From positions 62,001 to 126,000 of the forward strand of contig NZ_BMUI01000019.1 of the NCBI RefSeq assembly GCF_014650115.1: DNA of 64,000 nucleotides. The letters are read 5' to 3'. Positions 1-7,590 of this stretch are shown piece by piece; position 1 is the stretch's first letter; every line of letters starts with the position of its first letter. The stretch is from Streptomyces olivaceoviridis (GTDB lineage Bacteria > Actinomycetota > Actinomycetes > Streptomycetales > Streptomycetaceae). A program made the position numbers and the translations under genes. Under the pieces are notes generated by a model that was given only the letters and a program-made list of their open reading frames with translations, was not told the DNA's origin and ran no database searches.

Positions 1-483
1 CGTGACCTGTACCGGGAGTCATGGAAGGCCATCGAGAAGCTGGCCGCCGAGGGACGGATCAGGGCCGCGGGCGTCTCCAACTTCCAGCCGGCGCACCTGA
101 AGCGGCTGCTGGACGGCGCCGACCTGGTGCCGGTGGTCAACCAGATCGAGCTGCACCCCGGCCTCCAGCAGAGCGAACTGCGCGCCCTGCACGCCGACCT
201 CGGTATCGCCACCGAGGCGTGGAGTCCGCTGGCGCAGGGCGCCGTCCTCGGTGACGAGGCGATCACCGCCATCGCCGCGCGGCACGGCAAGTCGCCCGCG
301 CAGGTCGTCCTGCGCTGGCACCTCCAGCTCGGCAACATCGTCGTCCCCAAGTCCGTGACGCCCGCCCGCATGCGCGAGAACCTCGACGTCTTCGACTTCA
401 CCCTGTCGGGCGAGGAGATGGCCGCGATCGCCGCCCTCGACCGCGGTCTGCGCACCGGTCCGCACCCGGACACCCTCCACTAG
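1..483 (+). CDS. aldo/keto reductase, C-terminal part
   Basis: These are the last 160 codons of a cytoplasmic NADPH-dependent aldo/keto reductase; the start lies before the window. The fragment carries GVSNF (fragment residues 24-28), the barrel strand VNQIELHPG and the cofactor-phosphate motif VVPKSVTP near the end, which together fit the 2,5-diketo-D-gluconate-reductase-like branch of the family. The catalytic Asp-Tyr-Lys-His residues are expected upstream and cannot be checked. It ends in TAG and is followed by a 127-base gap before the next gene on the same strand. The substrate cannot be told from this part. Confidence 0.9.
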   Translation, partial: RDLYRESWKAIEKLAAEGRIRAAGVSNFQPAHLKRLLDGADLVPVVNQIELHPGLQQSELRALHADLGIATEAWSPLAQGAVLGDEAITAIAARHGKSPAQVVLRWHLQLGNIVVPKSVTPARMRENLDVFDFTLSGEEMAAIAALDRGLRTGPHPDTLH

Positions 484-610
484 TCCCTCTTGGCCGACCC
501 GGGCGGGAGCGCTTGGCACCGTCCCGCACGGACTGTCCCGGACCACGCGGACGCGGCGGGCGGACCCGCCCGCACGAGCCGCCGTACCGACCTTGAAAGG
601 TGTCCATCCG

Positions 611-1648
611 ATGTCCCCGACCCCCACTGCCCTGGAGCGGCTCGTGAACCCCGCGGGTCTGCCGACCCTGGGCCTTGAGCTCCCCCTCAACAACGACTGG
701 GGCCACACGCGCCTGCGCGCCAACCGGGCCGCCGGCCGTCCCTTCGGCGTCCCCGACCTGACCCGTCACGCCGAACTGGCGCGCCTCGCCGACACCCTGG
801 GCTTCGCGGCCCTGTGGGTCCGGGACGTGCCCCTGTACGACCCCGAGCAGTTCGGCGACGCCGGCTCCGTCTTCGAGGCCTTCACACATCTGGGTCACCT
901 CGCAGCCGTCACCGAGCGGGTCGTGCTCGGGACCGGCGCCATCGTGCTGCCGCTGCGGCAGCCGCTGCTCGTCGCGAAGGCGGCGGCCACCGTGGACGTC
1001 CTCTCCGGCGGCCGGTTCGTCCTCGGGCTGGCCAGCGGCGACCGGCCGGTGGAGTACCCCCTGTTCGGCGAGGACTTCGAGGCTCGTGGTGCCACGTTCC
1101 GCAAGGGCGTGGAGATCCTGCGCGAGGCCTGGGCCACCCGTGCGAGCGGGCAGGGCATCAGCCTGCCCGACATCGGACTCGGCGCCGATCGCAACCTCGA
1201 TGTGCTGCCCAAGCCGACGGGGCGGACCGTTCCCCTCGCCATCGCGGGGCATGCGCAGCAGTCCGCGGAGTGGATCTCACGCAACGCCGACGCCTCCCTC
1301 AACTACCCCCGCCCCCTGGGCGCCCTGCGGCTGAAGACCCGCGAGTGGCAGCAGCTCACCGCCGGGGCCCCCAAGCCGTACCTCACTCCGATGCAACTGG
1401 ACCTCACCGAGGACCCGGCCGTCGCCGCGACCGCGATCCGGCTCGGCCTGCGCACCGGACGTGAGGCCCTGGTCGACCACCTGCGGGAGATGGGCGGGCT
1501 CGGCGTCAGCCACGTCTCCTTCAACCTGCGGCCCGGCGACCGACCCGTCGAGGAGGTCCTCCGGGAACTCGCCGAGACGGTGCTGCCGCACTTCCCCACC
1601 CCCGACGTGACGACCGCGACCGGTGCGGACCCCGTCGCCACGCTCTGA
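611..1648 (+). CDS. luciferase-like (LLM class) flavin oxidoreductase
   Basis: A 345-residue TIM-barrel flavin oxidoreductase of the bacterial luciferase superfamily. Supporting stretches are GFAALWVRDVP near residue 65, the TERVVLGTGAIVLPLRQP strand, the GGRFVLGLASGDRP loop that normally binds FMN or F420, and a late PLAIAGHAQQS strand. The ATG at 611 is chosen because GAAAGG lies 10 bases upstream; a TTG at 593 in the same frame has no ribosome site. It fits the subgroup annotated as luciferase-type oxidoreductase of the BA3436 kind (from memory). The preceding reductase and this enzyme may form one redox unit, but substrates are unknown. Confidence 0.85.
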   Translation: MSPTPTALERLVNPAGLPTLGLELPLNNDWGHTRLRANRAAGRPFGVPDLTRHAELARLADTLGFAALWVRDVPLYDPEQFGDAGSVFEAFTHLGHLAAVTERVVLGTGAIVLPLRQPLLVAKAAATVDVLSGGRFVLGLASGDRPVEYPLFGEDFEARGATFRKGVEILREAWATRASGQGISLPDIGLGADRNLDVLPKPTGRTVPLAIAGHAQQSAEWISRNADASLNYPRPLGALRLKTREWQQLTAGAPKPYLTPMQLDLTEDPAVAATAIRLGLRTGREALVDHLREMGGLGVSHVSFNLRPGDRPVEEVLRELAETVLPHFPTPDVTTATGADPVATL

Positions 1649-1719
1649 CACCGGCTGCGCGCCGATCGTTCCGTACCGGACCCATGCCGCTCGCGTGAAC
1701 GCCGCGGACCTCTCCTCCC

Positions 1720-1755
1720 CCCAGAACATCTCAACTTCCCAGAACATCTCACCTT
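1720..1755 (+). repeat. 18-bp tandem duplication before the stress-protein gene
   Basis: CCCAGAACATCTCAACTT at 1720-1737 is followed directly by CCCAGAACATCTCACCTT at 1738-1755, 17 of 18 bases identical. The second copy ends a few bases before the ribosome site GAAGGAG of the universal stress protein. It could be a paired operator or a recent slippage duplication in the leader. Confidence 0.8.
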
Positions 1756-1770
1756 CCGAAGGAGTGACTC

Positions 1771-2199
1771 ATGTTCAAGAACATCGTGGTCGCCGTCGAT
1801 TCCAGCGCGGGCGACACGGTCGCCCTGCGCACGGCCACTCGTCTGGCGCAGGTCGCGGGCGGCGTCGTGCACGTCCTCCACATCGCCGTCACGGACATCG
1901 AGCACCAGACGGTCGTGCGTCTGGAGGACACCGGCGCGGCACGGCAGGTCCTCGACATCGCGGTCAAGTCGGTAGCCGACGCCGGAGTCCGCTCCGAAGG
2001 ACACCTCGCGGCGGGGACGGTCGGTGAGGTGCCCGGCATCATCACCGACACGGTCCGGGACCTCGGCGCGGACCTGCTGGTGATCACCCCGCACAAGCGG
2101 AACATGTTCACCGCCTGGTTCACACCCCGGGTGAGCGACGCGGTGACACACGTCAGCGGCATCCCCGTCCTCCTGGTGCCCGACGGCGCCGACGCGTAG
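1771..2199 (+). CDS. universal stress protein (UspA fold)
   Basis: A 142-residue single-domain universal stress protein, a small cytoplasmic Rossmann-like protein that usually dimerises and acts under starvation or redox stress. The start MFKNIVVAVDSS is the typical first beta strand with its Asp, and the end IPVLLVPDG is the last strand. The ATG follows a clear GAAGGAG. Most actinobacterial Usp proteins bind ATP through G-x2-G-x9-G-S/T. Here the matching segment reads VITPHKRNMFTAWFTP and has no such glycines, so ATP binding is doubtful. A terminator-like hairpin follows at 2252. Confidence 0.88.
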   Translation: MFKNIVVAVDSSAGDTVALRTATRLAQVAGGVVHVLHIAVTDIEHQTVVRLEDTGAARQVLDIAVKSVADAGVRSEGHLAAGTVGEVPGIITDTVRDLGADLLVITPHKRNMFTAWFTPRVSDAVTHVSGIPVLLVPDGADA

Positions 2200-2251
2200 C
2201 GGGCCGCGGGGCGCCGGGGCGCCGGGGCACCGAGCTCGGGAGGGCTCCCTG

Positions 2252-2270
2252 TCGGGCACCTCTTGCCCGA
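2252..2270 (+). terminator. hairpin after the stress-protein gene
   Basis: TCGGGCA (2252-2258) and TGCCCGA (2264-2270) form a perfect 7-bp stem with a 5-base loop. No T-run follows, as is common in Streptomyces. CTCGGG at 2235 could compete for the same 3' arm. Confidence 0.55.
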
Positions 2271-2275
2271 GTGGG

Positions 2276-2289
2276 GTTATGCGTATAAC
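2276..2289 (+). promoter_or_regulatory. AT-rich palindrome overlapping a possible -10 box
   Basis: GTTAT-GCGT-ATAAC is a perfect 5-4-5 inverted repeat, an unusually AT-rich spot here. TATAAC (2284-2289) would serve as a -10 element for the leader ORF and hydrolase gene, placing the transcript start near 2296. A second perfect hairpin, CGGGGA/TCCCCG (2297-2314), would lie in the 5' untranslated leader. Confidence 0.5.
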
Positions 2290-2344
2290 TTGCCCCCGGG
2301 GAGCAGTTTCCCCGCGTCGCCCCGGTCCAGAGAGGAGGTCACCG

Positions 2345-2419
2345 ATGAACACGAGTCAGGCGAGCCGCCACCTGTGGATCTTCGGTGACCACTCCTTCCG
2401 CAGCGATTTCTACGGCTGA
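2345..2419 (+). CDS. 24-residue leader peptide candidate upstream of the SAH-hydrolase-like gene
   Basis: A tiny ORF of 24 codons begins with ATG after a near-perfect ribosome site (AGAGGAGGTCACCG), stronger than that of most full-length genes in this window. The peptide starts MNTSQASRHLWIF and ends FRSDFYG; its second half is rich in Trp, Phe, Tyr and His, and it has no Cys or Met beyond the start. It stops 13 bases before a hairpin pair whose arms can refold (2433-2491) and 98 bases before the hydrolase start. The arrangement fits a translated leader of a ribosome-sensing attenuator. A ribosomally made bioactive peptide is possible, but no modifying enzyme is adjacent. Confidence 0.6.
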   Translation: MNTSQASRHLWIFGDHSFRSDFYG

Positions 2420-2432
2420 CAAGAGGCTTCGC

Positions 2433-2491
2433 GTCGAGGGGACAGGTGTGCCCTCGACCCGGCTCCACGGCACCCGAGGTGCCCTGTCTCC
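2433..2491 (+). promoter_or_regulatory. attenuator-like set of alternative hairpins
   Basis: Three helices can form. GTCGAGGG (2433-2440) pairs perfectly with CCCTCGAC (2451-2458). GGCACC (2469-2474) pairs with GGTGCC (2478-2483). Alternatively GGGGACAGG (2438-2446) pairs with CCTGTCTCC (2483-2491) with one G-U, which breaks the first helix and clips the second. The region lies between the 24-codon leader ORF and the ribosome site of the hydrolase gene, so the position of a translating ribosome could choose between folds. This comes from inspection only; no folding energies were computed. Confidence 0.5.
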
Positions 2492-2517
2492 CTCCCTCTC
2501 GGCCAAGGAACTTCGCC

Positions 2518-3699
2518 ATGTCCCAGCTCACCCCTGCCCGCTGCCCGGTCCCGCACGACGGCACCCAGTGGGCCGCCCGCCACATGCCGATGCTGGCAGC
2601 CACGATGCGGACGCACGCGTCCGCGTTCGCCGGCCGCCGCATCGGCATCTGCCTGCACATCGAACCCAAGACCGCCGTGCTGGTCGGCCACCTCGCCCAG
2701 GCGGGCGCCGAGATCGTCCTCACCGGGTCTCCCGGCACCACGCAGGAGGACACCGCGGACGCGCTGCGCGACTACGGCATCACCGTCGTCGGCCACCGCT
2801 CCGACGACCTCGCCCGGCACCGCGAGAACATCGCGCGCGTCCTGGACGCACAGCCCGACCTCATCCTCGACAACGGCGCCGATCTCATCGAGGGTGTCCT
2901 CGCCCGTGGCGGCCTGCCCGGCCTCGTCGGCGCCACGGAGGAGACGACCACCGGGGGCCTGCGCATCCGCTCCTGGGACCGCCGGCCGGACTTCCCGGTG
3001 ATCGTCATCAACGACAGTCGCCTCAAACTGCTGGTCGAGAACGAGTTCGGTGTCGGCCAGAGCGTCGTCCAGGGCTTCATGAACGCCACCAACCTCATGA
3101 TCCCGGGAGCCCGTGCCACCGTCGTCGGCTACGGCCCCTGCGGACGCGGCGTCGCGGACACGCTCGCCCACCTCGGCGCCCGCGTAGCGGTCGCCGACAC
3201 GGACCCCTACCGTGCGCTGGAGGCCGTGATGGCAGGCCACCGGGTCGGCGCACTCGTCGACCTGCTGCCCCGCACGCAACTGCTCTTCCTGGCCACCGGC
3301 CATCCCGGCGTCATCGGTGCCGCGGAGATCGGGGCGCTGCGGCACGGCACCGTCGTCGCCGGGGTCGGACACATGCCCTGGGAAGTGGACGCGAACGCGC
3401 TCGCCGAACACACCGCCTCCGTACACCGCTCCGGGCCCAGCGGACAGGAACGCGCCGTGCACCGACTGCGCGACGGCCGCGAGATCGTGATCCTTGCCGA
3501 TACGAAGATGATCAACCTGACGGCGGCCAAGGGCAATCCGATCGAGGCCATGGACCTCGGTCTGACCCTCCAGGCACGCAGCCTCGCCGCGATCGCCACC
3601 GGCCACAGCCCCTCACTCGAACCCGGTGTACAGGCGGTGCCGGCGTCCATCGACAGGCAGGTCGCCGCCGACCTCGTCGACACTCTGAGCCGTATCTGA
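2518..3699 (+). CDS. divergent S-adenosylhomocysteine hydrolase-like protein
   Basis: A 393-residue NAD-dependent protein of the adenosylhomocysteinase family, which in its classic form cleaves SAH to adenosine and homocysteine. It is shorter than the usual 430-480. Recognisable are EETTTG (141-146), the active-site stretch with NDS (165-167), Lys170 and Asn175, the NAD loop GYGPCGRG (204-211) and the C-terminal segment after KMINL. Two expected active-site residues differ: the Asp normally before Asn175 is Glu174, and the usual GHP near the C-terminus is GNP. ATG 2518 is preferred because AAGGA precedes it; an upstream GTG at 2446 lies inside the hairpins. A related but altered reaction is possible. 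Confidence 0.8.
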   Translation: MSQLTPARCPVPHDGTQWAARHMPMLAATMRTHASAFAGRRIGICLHIEPKTAVLVGHLAQAGAEIVLTGSPGTTQEDTADALRDYGITVVGHRSDDLARHRENIARVLDAQPDLILDNGADLIEGVLARGGLPGLVGATEETTTGGLRIRSWDRRPDFPVIVINDSRLKLLVENEFGVGQSVVQGFMNATNLMIPGARATVVGYGPCGRGVADTLAHLGARVAVADTDPYRALEAVMAGHRVGALVDLLPRTQLLFLATGHPGVIGAAEIGALRHGTVVAGVGHMPWEVDANALAEHTASVHRSGPSGQERAVHRLRDGREIVILADTKMINLTAAKGNPIEAMDLGLTLQARSLAAIATGHSPSLEPGVQAVPASIDRQVAADLVDTLSRI

Positions 3700-3721
3700 G
3701 TTCCCGGACCCGGCCCGTGCG

Positions 3722-3759
3722 GGCCTGATGCGCCCGGCCGTCCCCGGTCACATCAGGCC
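3722..3759 (+). terminator. terminator after the hydrolase gene
   Basis: GGCCTGATG (3722-3730) and CATCAGGCC (3751-3759) are perfect 9-base inverted arms with a 20-base GC-rich loop, 22 bases after the stop codon. Confidence 0.6.
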
Positions 3760-3857
3760 GTCCGGCGCCGCCCCTTCGAGGTGTACCTTTCCGACGGATC
3801 GATCGACAGGTCATCGAACAAGGCCGACGTCGTCGCGTCGGTCGGGAAGGCACGCCG

Positions 3858-4148
3858 ATGCGTACGCTGGTCGACGAGGACCGTACGACGCCGAGCGGCG
3901 GTTCGCCGCCGGCCGAGACCGTTCGGGACGGCCCATGGCGGACGCCGGCCGCGCTGGAGACCGAAGTCGACGCTCACCGCGCCGAGTTGGCCGATGAGCG
4001 CGACGACCCGGGGCAGCGCCTGGCGGGCCGCGGCCGTCACCGGAGCCGGCAGGTCGTGGACGCGCCCCGCCGCGTCGCCCCCGTCCGTGCCGGAGCCCGC
4101 TTGCGACACGGGCGGCTCGTCGGACACCCCGAGGCGGTCGCGGCGTGA
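3858..4148 (+). CDS. hypothetical protein, 96 residues
   Basis: A possible small charged, Arg- and Asp-rich protein. It starts with ATG after GGGAAGGCACGCCG, shows strong GC bias at third codon positions (about five in six), and its TGA overlaps the GTG of the following acetyltransferase by four bases (GTGA), which suggests translational coupling. No domain is recognised; ALETEVDAHRAELADERDD looks helical. It could instead be non-coding leader sequence. If it is not real, 3700-4144 holds only the terminator above. Confidence 0.38.
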   Translation: MRTLVDEDRTTPSGGSPPAETVRDGPWRTPAALETEVDAHRAELADERDDPGQRLAGRGRHRSRQVVDAPRRVAPVRAGARLRHGRLVGHPEAVAA

Positions 4149-4681
4149 GCGCCCTCGCGGCCCAGGCCCTCGGCACCAGGCGGCTGGACCTGCTGCCGCT
4201 GCGCGTCGAGCACGCCGAGGAGATGGCCGCGGTGCTGTCCGACCCGGCCCTGCACACCTTCATCGGCGGCACTCCGGACACCCCGCGAGCCCTGCGTTCG
4301 CGCTACCGGCGCCTCACCGCGGGCTCGCCCGACCCCACCGTGTCCTGGCTCAACTGGGTGATCCGGCTCCGCGCGGAATCCTGCCTGGCGGGCACCGTCC
4401 AGGCCACGGTCGGCCCCTACGGCCAGGGCCTCGTCGCCGAGATCGCCTGGGTGGTGGGGACGCCGTGGCAGGGGCGGGGCATCGCCACCGAAGCGGCCCG
4501 GGAACTCGTCGACTGGCTCGGCTCGCAGCCGGTGCGCACCGTCATCGCCCACATCCACCCCGAACACCGGGCATCCGCCGCCGTCGCCGCTGCCGCCGGC
4601 CTCAGCCCCACCGACGAATGGCACGACGGCGAGATCACCTGGCAGCGGAGCGTCGGACGAGTGATCCACGGGTCGCGCTGA
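4145..4681 (+). CDS. GNAT family N-acetyltransferase
   Basis: A 178-residue acetyl-CoA-dependent N-acetyltransferase of the RimJ/RimL-like branch. The N-terminus (RRLDLLPLRVEHAEEMA) is the usual first strand and helix. The acetyl-CoA pyrophosphate loop is seen as GTPWQGRGIATEAA, and a late strand VIAHIHPEHRAS is followed by AAAAGL. The acceptor, protein or small molecule, cannot be predicted. GTG start, overlapping the small ORF upstream. A 67-base gap separates it from the converging kinase gene. Confidence 0.85.
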   Translation: MSALAAQALGTRRLDLLPLRVEHAEEMAAVLSDPALHTFIGGTPDTPRALRSRYRRLTAGSPDPTVSWLNWVIRLRAESCLAGTVQATVGPYGQGLVAEIAWVVGTPWQGRGIATEAARELVDWLGSQPVRTVIAHIHPEHRASAAVAAAAGLSPTDEWHDGEITWQRSVGRVIHGSR

Positions 4682-4748
4682 CCGCGCCCGGCACCCGTCG
4701 CGCGCAGGGGCGGGGCCCACGTTCACCCCCCGGCGGCGCTCCCCGCGC

Positions 4749-6323
4749 TCAGGACTTCGACGAGCCCTCGCAGGCGCTGCTCAGGTCCTCCAGGTCCGAG
4801 GTCATCTCGTCCCGTGCCGCGTGGAAACTGGAGTTGCCCGGGTCCCTGAGGCTCGCGCCCATCGTCCTGGCGTCGGCGGCGAGGGCGCTGACGGCCGCGC
4901 GTACGTCCGCGTCGTCCGCGTCGGACGCGGCGCGGTCCAGGCTGGAAGCCAGGTCCTGGTACGTGGTGACGGCCGAGTCGACGTTGTCGCTGGTGACCGG
5001 GTTGGGGATCAGGTCGATGTGGCTCCGGAGCGTGTCGGTCGCCACCCGGCAGGCCGGGTCGGGGGCGGGATCCGGTTCCGCCTCCTCGGTGGCCGGGTCC
5101 GAGACGTCGGGGGATTCCGCGGCCGGTGGCGCGTAGGGAGTGTACGTGGAAGCCGGCTGGGAGCCCGTGGTCGACGTGTCGTCCTTCGTGGCGGCGTCGA
5201 TGATCTTCGGGCCGAAGACGAGTGCGAGGACGGCGAGTACGGCCACGAACAGCCAGGCCGACGCCTGGTGGCCCGACGTGGTCCGCTCGGCGGCGTAGAC
5301 GTCCTGCACGGTGATCTGCCCGCCCTTGCCGGTGCCCTTCACCCTGGCCAGGTCGACGCCCTTCAGGGCCGCGCGTTCCCGGGCGGCCGGGGTCGCGTCG
5401 ATGCGGGACGTCCTCTCCGACGTGCCTGCGGTCCCCGCCTCCTTCGTCTTGCCGCCCCCGCCCGTGACCTTCGTCCGCGCCGTCCCGCCCGCACCCTTGG
5501 TCGGGGGAGCGTCGAGGAGGGCCAGGGCCTTCTCGACCGTCGGCCGTTCGTCGGGGTCCTTCTCCAGGAGCGCGGTGATCAGCGGCGTCAGCGTGCCCGC
5601 GTGCCGGGGCGGGTCCGGCTGCTCGATCAGGATCGCCGTGAGCGTCGCGGTCTGGCTGTCCCGGCGGAACGGCGAGACGCCCTCGACGGCCTGGTAGAGG
5701 GTGGCACCCAGGGAGAACAGGTCGCTGACCGGACGGTCGTCGACGCCGTTCGCGCGCTCCGGGGCGACGTACTCCAGCGAGCCGATGAATCCGCCGGTGG
5801 TGGTGAGCGAGGTGTCGGTGGCGTGGACGGCGATGCCGAAGTCGGTCAGCAGGAAGTCGCCGTTGTCCGCCACCATCACGTTCGCGGGCTTCACGTCGCG
5901 GTGGATGATCTCTTCCCGGTGGGCGGCCTGGAGCGCCGACAGCAGATGACGGGCCGCGCGCGTCGCCTCCGCCACCGACAACGGGCCGCGCCTGTCCAGG
6001 TGTTCGAGGAGCGAGTGCCCGGTGACCAGGCGCATGATCATCCAGGGCTTGTCGTCGTCGAAGACCACGTCGTGCACCGCGACGACATGGGGGTGGTCGC
6101 GCAGCCTGGCGGCGTTCCGCGGCTCCCGCTCGGCGCGGGCGAGGCGGTCGGCGTGCTCCTTGGGGGAGGTGGCCGGTGGGAGGTAGAGCTCCTTGACCGC
6201 GACGTCGATGCCGAGGTCCAGGTCACGAGCCTTCCAGACGATGCCGAAGCCGCCGCGGGCCAGTGCCTCGTCGAGACGGAAACGGTCCCCGATCACCTTG
6301 CCGGGCTGGGTCTCCTGTGCCAT
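4749..6323 (-). CDS. membrane Ser/Thr protein kinase with a peripheral-subunit-binding domain
   Basis: A 524-residue Hanks-type kinase. The kinase domain (about 12-270) is complete: glycine loop LARGGFG, Lys44 in VAVKEL, HRD at 141-143, DFG at 161-163, APE at 187-189. A Gly/Thr/Lys linker follows. Residues 308-345 (TPAARERAALKGVDLARV, then KGTGKGGQITVQDV) match the E3/E1-binding peripheral-subunit domain of lipoyl acyltransferases. One membrane helix (about 355-375) leads to an outside region of about 145 residues with a Pro/Thr/Glu-rich spacer and a helical C-terminus, and no PASTA repeats. ATG 6323 has GGAGAGGGG upstream. It probably senses an outside signal; its targets are unknown. Confidence 0.9.
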   Translation of the reverse strand: MAQETQPGKVIGDRFRLDEALARGGFGIVWKARDLDLGIDVAVKELYLPPATSPKEHADRLARAEREPRNAARLRDHPHVVAVHDVVFDDDKPWMIMRLVTGHSLLEHLDRRGPLSVAEATRAARHLLSALQAAHREEIIHRDVKPANVMVADNGDFLLTDFGIAVHATDTSLTTTGGFIGSLEYVAPERANGVDDRPVSDLFSLGATLYQAVEGVSPFRRDSQTATLTAILIEQPDPPRHAGTLTPLITALLEKDPDERPTVEKALALLDAPPTKGAGGTARTKVTGGGGKTKEAGTAGTSERTSRIDATPAARERAALKGVDLARVKGTGKGGQITVQDVYAAERTTSGHQASAWLFVAVLAVLALVFGPKIIDAATKDDTSTTGSQPASTYTPYAPPAAESPDVSDPATEEAEPDPAPDPACRVATDTLRSHIDLIPNPVTSDNVDSAVTTYQDLASSLDRAASDADDADVRAAVSALAADARTMGASLRDPGNSSFHAARDEMTSDLEDLSSACEGSSKS

Positions 6324-6559
6324 GGCCCCCCTCTCCACCGCCGGTCGTCCGACGCCACGTCGACACCGTATCGGTGCGTGCACGTTCTGTGACGGGCGCT
6401 TCGGCTCCGGGGACCGCTTGTGACGGAACCGTTTCCTGCCGCCCGCGGTGGTCACGCGAGCCGCCGCTCGGTGATCGCGGCGCCGGTCGCGTGCGGCTGT
6501 CGCGGCACCCCCCGTTCCCGGGTTTCCGGTCGAAGGTATTGACGCTCACGACGGCCGGT

Positions 6560-6571
6560 GAGAACGTTCTC
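6560..6571. promoter_or_regulatory. LacI-type operator, copy 1
   Basis: GAGAACGTTCTC is a perfect 12-bp palindrome with a central CG, the usual form of a LacI/GalR-family operator. It lies 166 bases before the binding-protein gene. The 413-base stretch 6324-6736 holds this site, the larger copy next to it and otherwise no convincing gene. Confidence 0.75.
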
Positions 6572-6577
6572 TCACTC

Positions 6578-6605
6578 CGCAGCGAGAGAACGTTCTCTCG
6601 CTGCG
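6578..6605. promoter_or_regulatory. LacI-type operator, copy 2, inside a 28-bp perfect palindrome
   Basis: The same GAGAACGTTCTC core sits at 6586-6597 and is extended on both sides (CGCAGCGA before it, TCGCTGCG after it) to 28 bases of perfect dyad symmetry. Core centres of the two copies are 26 bases apart. The LacI-type gene at 9107 in the downstream operon is the obvious binder. The long symmetry would also form an RNA hairpin if transcribed. Confidence 0.8.
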
Positions 6606-6736
6606 AGGGGGCGTGCTGCACGGGTCATCGCTTCGGCCTCGTCGGCATCTGCCCCACCTGTCCTCTCGTCCGGGTCGGTCAGTCGGATCCGGACCTCAAG
6701 CACACGCGCGAGTGTCCCGGCATGCATGGAGGAGTT

Positions 6737-7588
6737 ATGGGGAAGGCCCGTCCAGCGAAGAGAGGGTTCGCCGCGGTGGCCGTGCTGCTGCTCGCGGTGA
6801 CCGGTTGCGGTTCCGGGGGGACGTCCGCTGGGGCGGGCTCTGCCGGTCAGGCGCAAGGGGTCGGCCGAGCGGGCGTACTGAAGATCGGTACCTCGAACAA
6901 CATGAAGCCCTACGCCTACGAGGAGAACGGCAGGCTGACCGGCTTCGAGGTCGATCTCATCTCGGCAGCCGCGCGCAAGCTCAAGCTGGAGCCGCAGATC
7001 GTGTCCCTGGACTTCTCGGCGCTGCTGCCTGCGGTCAGCAACCGGCAGTTCGACGTGGCCGCCGCGGCGATCGGCATCACCGCGCCGCGCAAGAAGGTGG
7101 TCGACTTCTCCGACGGCTATCTCGCCGGCTACTTCGGCGTCCTGACCAAGCAGGACAGCGGGATCACCTCCTCCGTCGCGAGCGTGAAGGGCAAGCGGAT
7201 CGCCGTGTTGCAGGGGTCCATCGAGGACGCCAACGCCGGCACGTTCCTGCCGGGCGCGGACATCGTCCGGTTCCCCGACGACAACTCCGCCGACCTGGCG
7301 CTGAAGAACAACCGAGTCGCCGGATTCTTCAACGACTTCGGGCCCAACCTCGGCATCGTCAAGAAGTACCCGGACCTGCACCTGAAGCAGCCCATCACCC
7401 TCCCGGCCACCGACTTCCCCGCCGGCTGGGCGGTACGCAAGGGCAACACCGAGCTGACCGGCGAACTCGCCGGCGCGCTCAAGCAGTTGGTCGACGACGG
7501 CACCTGGCTGAAGCTCTACAAGAAGTACTTCCCGCAGGACCCGGTGCCCACCGGCAGCCAGCTGCCCCCCTACACCCCCAAGGGGTAG
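6737..7588 (+). CDS. ABC transporter substrate-binding lipoprotein (polar amino acid/amine type)
   Basis: A 283-residue extracytoplasmic binding protein of the family-3 solute-binding type. It has a lipoprotein signal peptide with lipobox AVTGC, so it should be anchored outside the membrane. Typical features are [18 protein letters not shown], the [14 protein letters not shown] helix and the VVDFSDGY motif (family consensus around VDFSxP/Y). ATG 6737 follows GGAGGA. It is the first gene of an operon controlled by the two operators just upstream and presumably delivers an amino acid-like or quaternary-amine ligand to the permease that follows two bases later. Confidence 0.9.
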   Translation: MGKARPAKRGFAAVAVLLLAVTGCGSGGTSAGAGSAGQAQGVGRAGVLKIGTSNNMKPYAYEENGRLTGFEVDLISAAARKLKLEPQIVSLDFSALLPAVSNRQFDVAAAAIGITAPRKKVVDFSDGYLAGYFGVLTKQDSGITSSVASVKGKRIAVLQGSIEDANAGTFLPGADIVRFPDDNSADLALKNNRVAGFFNDFGPNLGIVKKYPDLHLKQPITLPATDFPAGWAVRKGNTELTGELAGALKQLVDDGTWLKLYKKYFPQDPVPTGSQLPPYTPKG

Positions 7589-7590
7589 CC

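Noticed and set aside
2345-2419. The 24-residue peptide as a RiPP precursor
   Set aside because: No modifying enzyme, protease or exporter is adjacent, and the competing hairpins explain it better as a leader.
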